Below are positions 60,180-64,000 of a DNA stretch of 64,000 nucleotides, in pieces (the stretch's first letter is position 1; the number at the start of each line of letters is the position of its first letter). The notes under the pieces are model-generated. The model was not told the DNA's origin. It saw only the letters and a program-made list of their open reading frames with translations, and did no database searches. The stretch comes from G963665925 sp963678925 (GTDB taxonomy: Bacteria; Bacillota; Clostridia; Peptostreptococcales; Acidaminobacteraceae). The position numbers were made by a program, and so were the translations under genes. Where the stretch lies: assembly GCA_963678925.1 (NCBI GenBank), contig OY787533.1, positions 3,286,001 through 3,350,000 of the forward strand, read 5' to 3'.

Positions 60180-61817
60180 ATGGAAAAGAATACAGTATTA
60201 GTTTTTGGACATAAAAATCCAGATACGGATTCAATCTGTTCAGCTATTGCCATGGCAAATCTTAAAAAGCTGGAAGGCGTAAACGCTAAAGCGTGTGCAC
60301 TTGGTCCGCTACCCCGCGAGGCTAAATTTGTACTCGATACTTTTGGTGTTGAGCCGCCTGAGATTATTGAAAACGTACGTACCCAGGTCAAGGACCTCAA
60401 ACTCGACCGTGTTAGCCCGGTCAGACCAGGAACCTCGATTCTCGATGCTTACGACATCATGGAGAAGAATGGTGTCAGAACGCTGCCAGTCTGTGATGAT
60501 GACAATCGTCTGCTGGGACTTCTGACAATGAAAGATATCGCCATGAACCTGATTCGGGGAGATATTTACGCCCTCAATACGAGTACCGATAACATACTCC
60601 TGGGGCTTGGCGGCAGAAATCTCAATGGATGCGAGCGGGATATCAAGGGGCGCATACTGGTAATGGCCCTGGACTATCGCACGCTTGAGCAAGAAAGTAC
60701 GCTTGATGGAAGCTGCATTACCATTGTTGGAGACCGGTATGAGACCATAGAACTCGCCATAGATGCTGGCGTTCAGCTTATAGCTGTTACAGGGAATAAG
60801 GACGTTCCTGACGATTTGCTTGCAAAGGCAACGGCAAAGAATATTCCTGTCATATCAGTGGACATGGATACATATACGGTTTCACGAAAGATGACCTCCT
60901 GTAACCAGGTGTCCTCTATTATGAGATCCAAGGGAATTGTCACTTTTGCAGTTAGAGATGAACTGAGCGATGTGCAGGACAAGATGCGTACAAGCAGACA
61001 CACCTATTATCCTGTCATCACGGATGACCATAAATACTTGGGTCTAATCAGCCGAAGTCACCTTCTGAGACCAAGACGCAAGAAGGTCATTCTTGTTGAC
61101 CACAACGAGTATGGACAAAGTGCGGTTGGTATAGAGGAAGCAAGCGTCATTGAGATTGTAGACCACCATAAGATTGGTGCCATCAGAACCAATGCGCCTA
61201 TCCATTTCAAAAATGTGCCGGTGGGCAGTACGTGTACAATTCTGTACAGCATGTATTTGGAAATAGGATATGAAATTGACCGTGTGACAGCAGGCCTTCT
61301 TATTTCGGGTATCATATCAGACACGCTGTATATGAAGTCGCCAACGACAACCAGTCAGGATATCAGAGCCATCAAAGCTTTGACAGAGCTGCTGGATATT
61401 GATTCTGAAGACTATGCCATGACGCTGTTCAGAGAAGGCAGTAAGCTGGAAGGTCAGACTGTCGATGAAATTCTCTTCAAGGACTTTAAGAGCTTTGAGG
61501 CAGAAGGTGCACATATTGGGATTGGACAGGTTTTCACACTGGATATTGAACCCATACTCTTGATGAAGGATGACTTTCTCGAGAAGATGAAAATGGAGCA
61601 TGAACGGTCAAGGAATGAAGTGACCCTCTTCCTGGCGACAGACATTATTCGTGAAGGCTCCTATATGCTTTACTGTGCAAATAATGACATTGTCCTAAAA
61701 ACGGCCTTTTCGAAGGAACCGGAGCAGGGCATGTTTATCAATTGGATTGTGTCCAGGAAAAAGCAGGTTGTTCCCAATTTGATAGATGCACTTGAACAGT
61801 TGAAATTTCAGTCATAA
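60180..61817 (+). CDS. ppaC: CBS-domain manganese-dependent inorganic pyrophosphatase (DHH family)
   Basis: A 545-residue family II pyrophosphatase that hydrolyses PPi to drive biosynthesis. The split DHH domain has GHKNPDTDSICSAIA at the N-terminus, and VDHNEYG and EIVDHHKIG after an insertion. That insertion (about 66-300) contains two CBS domains with a DRTGG-type domain between, which in related enzymes binds AMP, ADP or diadenosine polyphosphates to control activity. A DHHA2 domain closes the chain. ATG 60180 is chosen because AAGGAG precedes it, not the earlier ATG 60141. It follows the GGDEF-EAL gene by 43 bases. Confidence 0.9.
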   Translation: MEKNTVLVFGHKNPDTDSICSAIAMANLKKLEGVNAKACALGPLPREAKFVLDTFGVEPPEIIENVRTQVKDLKLDRVSPVRPGTSILDAYDIMEKNGVRTLPVCDDDNRLLGLLTMKDIAMNLIRGDIYALNTSTDNILLGLGGRNLNGCERDIKGRILVMALDYRTLEQESTLDGSCITIVGDRYETIELAIDAGVQLIAVTGNKDVPDDLLAKATAKNIPVISVDMDTYTVSRKMTSCNQVSSIMRSKGIVTFAVRDELSDVQDKMRTSRHTYYPVITDDHKYLGLISRSHLLRPRRKKVILVDHNEYGQSAVGIEEASVIEIVDHHKIGAIRTNAPIHFKNVPVGSTCTILYSMYLEIGYEIDRVTAGLLISGIISDTLYMKSPTTTSQDIRAIKALTELLDIDSEDYAMTLFREGSKLEGQTVDEILFKDFKSFEAEGAHIGIGQVFTLDIEPILLMKDDFLEKMKMEHERSRNEVTLFLATDIIREGSYMLYCANNDIVLKTAFSKEPEQGMFINWIVSRKKQVVPNLIDALEQLKFQS

Positions 61818-61912
61818 CGTGTTTTAATTAGGGTACAACTCTATGCAACAGATACAAGTCCTGAAATAGAGAAATAAAAAAATGAAACTGAGTGATGTGA
61901 GTGATTTATACA

Positions 61913-62350
61913 ATGAAAATGACCTACCAGACACGTGCCAATATGGGCATGCTGGACGTGACTGGTGATTTTGAAGCGGCTCTCAAGGCTGCTGCCTCGG
62001 AAATGGGTATAACAAACGGCATAATTACGGGATTTACAACCGGTGGTGTTGCAGGCTTATCCATAATGGAATATGACTCAGGGCTGGTAGAGCATGATCT
62101 CAAGAATGCCCTTGATATCATTTCTCCCTACAAGGATGCGTCTGGAAACCTGATTCATTATAAGCACCATGAGTCGTGGAATGACGACAACGGTTCTGGT
62201 CACATCAAGGCAGCACTTTTGTCGCCTTCTGTTACCGTACCTTTCATTGATGGTAAGATGACACTGGGACCTTGGCAGAACCTGCTACTTGTTGAGTGCG
62301 ATACGAGAAATCGTGTCAGGGAAGTGATATTCCAAATCATCGGCGAGTAA
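61913..62350 (+). CDS. YjbQ/UPF0047 family protein
   Basis: A 145-residue protein of the UPF0047 family. The C-terminal HHESWNDDNGSGHIKAALLSPSVTVPFIDGKMTLGPWQ region is the conserved signature, with histidines for metal binding, and LVECDTRNRVREV closes it. Some relatives complement thiamine-phosphate synthase mutants, but the true function is not settled. ATG 61913 is likely; GTG 61901 is also in frame. No neighbouring thiamine genes. It ends just before a terminator. Confidence 0.83.
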   Translation: MKMTYQTRANMGMLDVTGDFEAALKAAASEMGITNGIITGFTTGGVAGLSIMEYDSGLVEHDLKNALDIISPYKDASGNLIHYKHHESWNDDNGSGHIKAALLSPSVTVPFIDGKMTLGPWQNLLLVECDTRNRVREVIFQIIGE

Positions 62351-62407
62351 TAGGTGCCTGAAAGCAGGCGCAGCAGGATACTCAAAATGATACATTTGAA
62401 AAGATTG

Positions 62408-62440
62408 GGCATGGCAGTGTGTACCTAGCACAGCCATGTC
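62408..62440 (+). terminator. Intrinsic terminator after the YjbQ gene
   Basis: GGCATGGC pairs with GCCATGTC, with an inner TGTG/CACA extension, followed by five T's and TATTTTT. Confidence 0.83.
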
Positions 62441-62469
62441 TTTTTATTTTTGCAAGCGGATGGGGCAGA

Positions 62470-62497
62470 TTGGAAGTCACGCGCAGTATGTTATAAT
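62470..62497 (+). promoter_or_regulatory. Sigma-A promoter of the DUF3810 gene
   Basis: -35 TTGGAA (62470-62475), 16-bp spacer, perfect -10 TATAAT (62492-62497), 23 bases before the start codon. Confidence 0.65.
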
Positions 62498-62520
62498 GAT
62501 TCAAGAAATGAGGTGATTTT

Positions 62521-63558
62521 GTGAAGTGGAGGTTATGGCTGCCTACAGTGGTCTTGGCAGCAGCAGTACTGGCTTTGTCCCTATTTTCAACTTATCCAAA
62601 GTGGGTGGAAGTGGTCTATTCGAGAGCTGTTTACCCTGCCATCGCAAGTAAAATCGCCTGGTTTACGAGACAATTTGGCATGTCGGTTGGGGAACTGCTG
62701 ATTCCTGTTCTTTTTCTGATGGCACTTTACTGCGTATATCGCATGTGGAGGTCATTTTCCAAGCGACGTGCATTTAGAATGTTGATCATTGCTGTGAACT
62801 TTCTGCTTTGTGTTTTCCTCTTGTTTCAAAGCTTGTGGGGACTCAATTACAGCAGGTTACCCATCAAGGAGAGTCTGCAGCTTGATGTGCACCCGAGACC
62901 GGCCGAGGAAGTATATGATTTGGCAGTCTGGCATGTCACCAAGGCCAATCAGCTCTGCGCGGGACTGAATACGGAAGTCTTACCGCCACACTTGGACTTA
63001 TGGTCCGGTTATGAAAATTTATCCGATGCGTACGCTGTCTTTTCCCGGGTAAAAGGAAGGGCAAAGCCACTGATTAGTTCAGTTTTTTTCAGTTATGCCG
63101 GTATTGCTGGCATTTATAATCCATTTCTGGCTGAACCGAATTATAATGCCATGCAAAGTCCCTTCATGCAGCCGGTCACAATTGCACATGAGATGGCTCA
63201 TCTTCAAGGGGTAGCGCGTGAAGACGAAGCCAATTTCATAGCGGTCATGGTTTGTTTGAATCACGAATCGGATTATGTGAAATACTCTGGGCACATGCTT
63301 GCAGTCATTCACCTGTTGAATACTTTGTATGATACAGATCCAGAGCTTTGGTTGGCGCTCAAAAACCATATCAGTCAACCTGTCATGGATGATTTGAAAG
63401 CCAACAACGATTTTTGGAATCGCTATGATGGGTGGTTCGAAGACTTATCGACAGAGATGAACAACACATATCTGAAGGCAAACGGTCAGGCTGACGGCGT
63501 CAGGAGTTATGGGCGAATGGTTGATTTGCTCCTAGCCGCCTTTGAAAAATCCAAGTAA
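62521..63558 (+). CDS. DUF3810 family membrane protein with HExxH-like motif
   Basis: A 345-residue protein: three N-terminal membrane helices (about 5-25, 55-75 and 83-105), followed by an extracytoplasmic domain of about 240 residues. The domain contains IAHEMAHLQG (His223, Glu224, His227), the zinc-metalloprotease HExxH pattern, and an acidic REDEANF that could give a third ligand. This is typical of DUF3810 proteins, whose function is not established; a membrane metallopeptidase is the natural guess. The start is GTG after AGGTGATTTT. It has its own promoter and lies before the degS-like gene. Confidence 0.8.
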   Translation: MKWRLWLPTVVLAAAVLALSLFSTYPKWVEVVYSRAVYPAIASKIAWFTRQFGMSVGELLIPVLFLMALYCVYRMWRSFSKRRAFRMLIIAVNFLLCVFLLFQSLWGLNYSRLPIKESLQLDVHPRPAEEVYDLAVWHVTKANQLCAGLNTEVLPPHLDLWSGYENLSDAYAVFSRVKGRAKPLISSVFFSYAGIAGIYNPFLAEPNYNAMQSPFMQPVTIAHEMAHLQGVAREDEANFIAVMVCLNHESDYVKYSGHMLAVIHLLNTLYDTDPELWLALKNHISQPVMDDLKANNDFWNRYDGWFEDLSTEMNNTYLKANGQADGVRSYGRMVDLLLAAFEKSK

Positions 63559-63650
63559 GCGCACACTTTGCAATTGAAGCATTAAAAATTTCGAATTTGT
63601 ATGATATCATATTGGGTAGAGTCTTTGCAGAACTTGGGGAAAGGGTATTC

Positions 63651-64000
63651 GTGTCCATGAATTCAAACGTTATCAAAGAGGTTGTCGACAAGACCCTCAA
63701 GGCTATTGAGAGCAGTAAGTCAGAAATCTACAAAATTGTTGAAAACGCACGCGTTCAGGTTGAAAGCATTAAGTCAGAAATCAAGGAAGTTCAGGCTGAA
63801 ATCAGTCAGGTTATCGACGAAGTGGACAGTCTTGAGCGAAAAGATAAGATTATGCGTCAAAAATTGGTTCAGGTGAGCAAACATTTTGACAAGTATAATG
63901 AAGAAGATGTAAAAAATGCCTATGAACAGGCTGCAGATATAAGGATTGCCTATAAGATGAAAGAACAGGAGGAGCAAACACTCCGGTCAAAAAGGTCATC
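63651..64000 (+). CDS. degS: DegS-type sensor histidine kinase (3' end missing)
   Basis: The first 117 or so codons of a gene that runs off the window. It is a long coiled coil, with IYKIVENARVQVESIKSEIKEV, and VSKHFDKYNEEDVKNAYEQA near the end, which match the cytosolic N-terminal sensor of DegS (the FSEEEIRNAYEKA segment). The kinase part is not visible. The start is GTG 63651, which has AAAGGG six bases before; ATG 63657 is also possible. In Bacillus DegS-DegU controls exoenzymes, motility and competence; a similar role near flagellar genes would make sense here (inference). Confidence 0.75.
   Translation, partial: MSMNSNVIKEVVDKTLKAIESSKSEIYKIVENARVQVESIKSEIKEVQAEISQVIDEVDSLERKDKIMRQKLVQVSKHFDKYNEEDVKNAYEQAADIRIAYKMKEQEEQTLRSKRS

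Noticed and set aside
63682..63876. 64-codon plus-strand gene near the right end
   Set aside because: Lies in another frame of the DegS-like coding sequence, which is the one with family similarity.
1..64000. Prophage, CRISPR array, tRNA or rRNA genes
   Set aside because: No repeat-spacer pattern, integrase, phage structural genes, tRNA-like cloverleaf or rRNA sequence was noticed in the window.

Overview
The window looks like chromosome of a motile, anaerobic, low-to-mid G+C Gram-positive bacterium of the class Clostridia. The points behind this are strong AGGAGG-type ribosome binding sites, AUG/GUG/UUG starts, a DegS-type kinase, a thin set of exported lipoproteins with alanine/glutamate/proline linkers, S-layer-homology (SLH) modules, a UGA-encoded selenocysteine in MsrA, a Mn-dependent CBS pyrophosphatase and a ThrE-type exporter pair. 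A Fusibacter/Acidaminobacter-like host is a guess from gene content; no rRNA or other marker is present to settle it. Many exported and flagellar proteins are very acidic, which would fit a saline habitat (inference).

Layout. 1-3.6 kb: end of a zinc/manganese ABC importer (ATPase and permease), a membrane diguanylate cyclase and a nitroreductase-fold protein. 3.6-5.6 kb: a small unknown gene, a membrane-anchored selenoprotein MsrA, and a divergent S4 ribosomal protein whose promoter carries a perfect Fur-family box. 6-15 kb: amino-acid permease, nucleoside transporter, RNA-type methyltransferase plus TPR protein, OsmC, a MocR regulator followed by an ornithine-racemase-like enzyme, and a VOC protein. 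15-19.3 kb: an eight-gene Mrp/Mbh-type cation/proton antiporter operon in the exact order of the antiporter module of archaeal membrane-bound hydrogenase, but without hydrogenase genes. 19.4-27 kb: nitroreductase, AraC regulator, and a sugar ABC importer with a GH65 disaccharide phosphorylase. 27-36.6 kb: lysA, an NlpC/P60 peptidase, a beta-lactamase-fold serine hydrolase, a DUF3870 protein, a sigma-54 enhancer-binding regulator, an L-Ala-D/L-Glu epimerase-like enzyme, an oligopeptide-binding lipoprotein and a C39-like protein. I read this as a sigma-54-controlled system for using cell-wall peptides. 36.7-39.6 kb: a large Ig-like/SLH surface protein.

40-52 kb is a flagellar hook/filament cluster: flgD, flgE, two different flgK genes, flgL, an OmpR-type regulator, fliD, a small basic protein, an intact ISL3-family insertion sequence with an 8-bp target duplication, and flagellin. 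52-64 kb holds a two-component system, an HD-GYP protein, a small conserved protein, the two-gene ThrE exporter, a large PAS-GGDEF-EAL protein, the CBS pyrophosphatase, a YjbQ protein, a DUF3810 membrane protein, and the start of a DegS-type kinase that runs off the window.

The strongest second-look items are the sigma-54 muropeptide locus (with a -24/-12 promoter and a second candidate positioned to bypass a terminator), the selenoprotein MsrA with a visible SECIS hairpin, the S4 paralogue under a Fur-type box, the hydrogenase-free Mbh-type antiporter with an extra soluble domain, and an attenuator-like leader on the sigma-54 regulator gene. No tRNA, rRNA or CRISPR array was seen.
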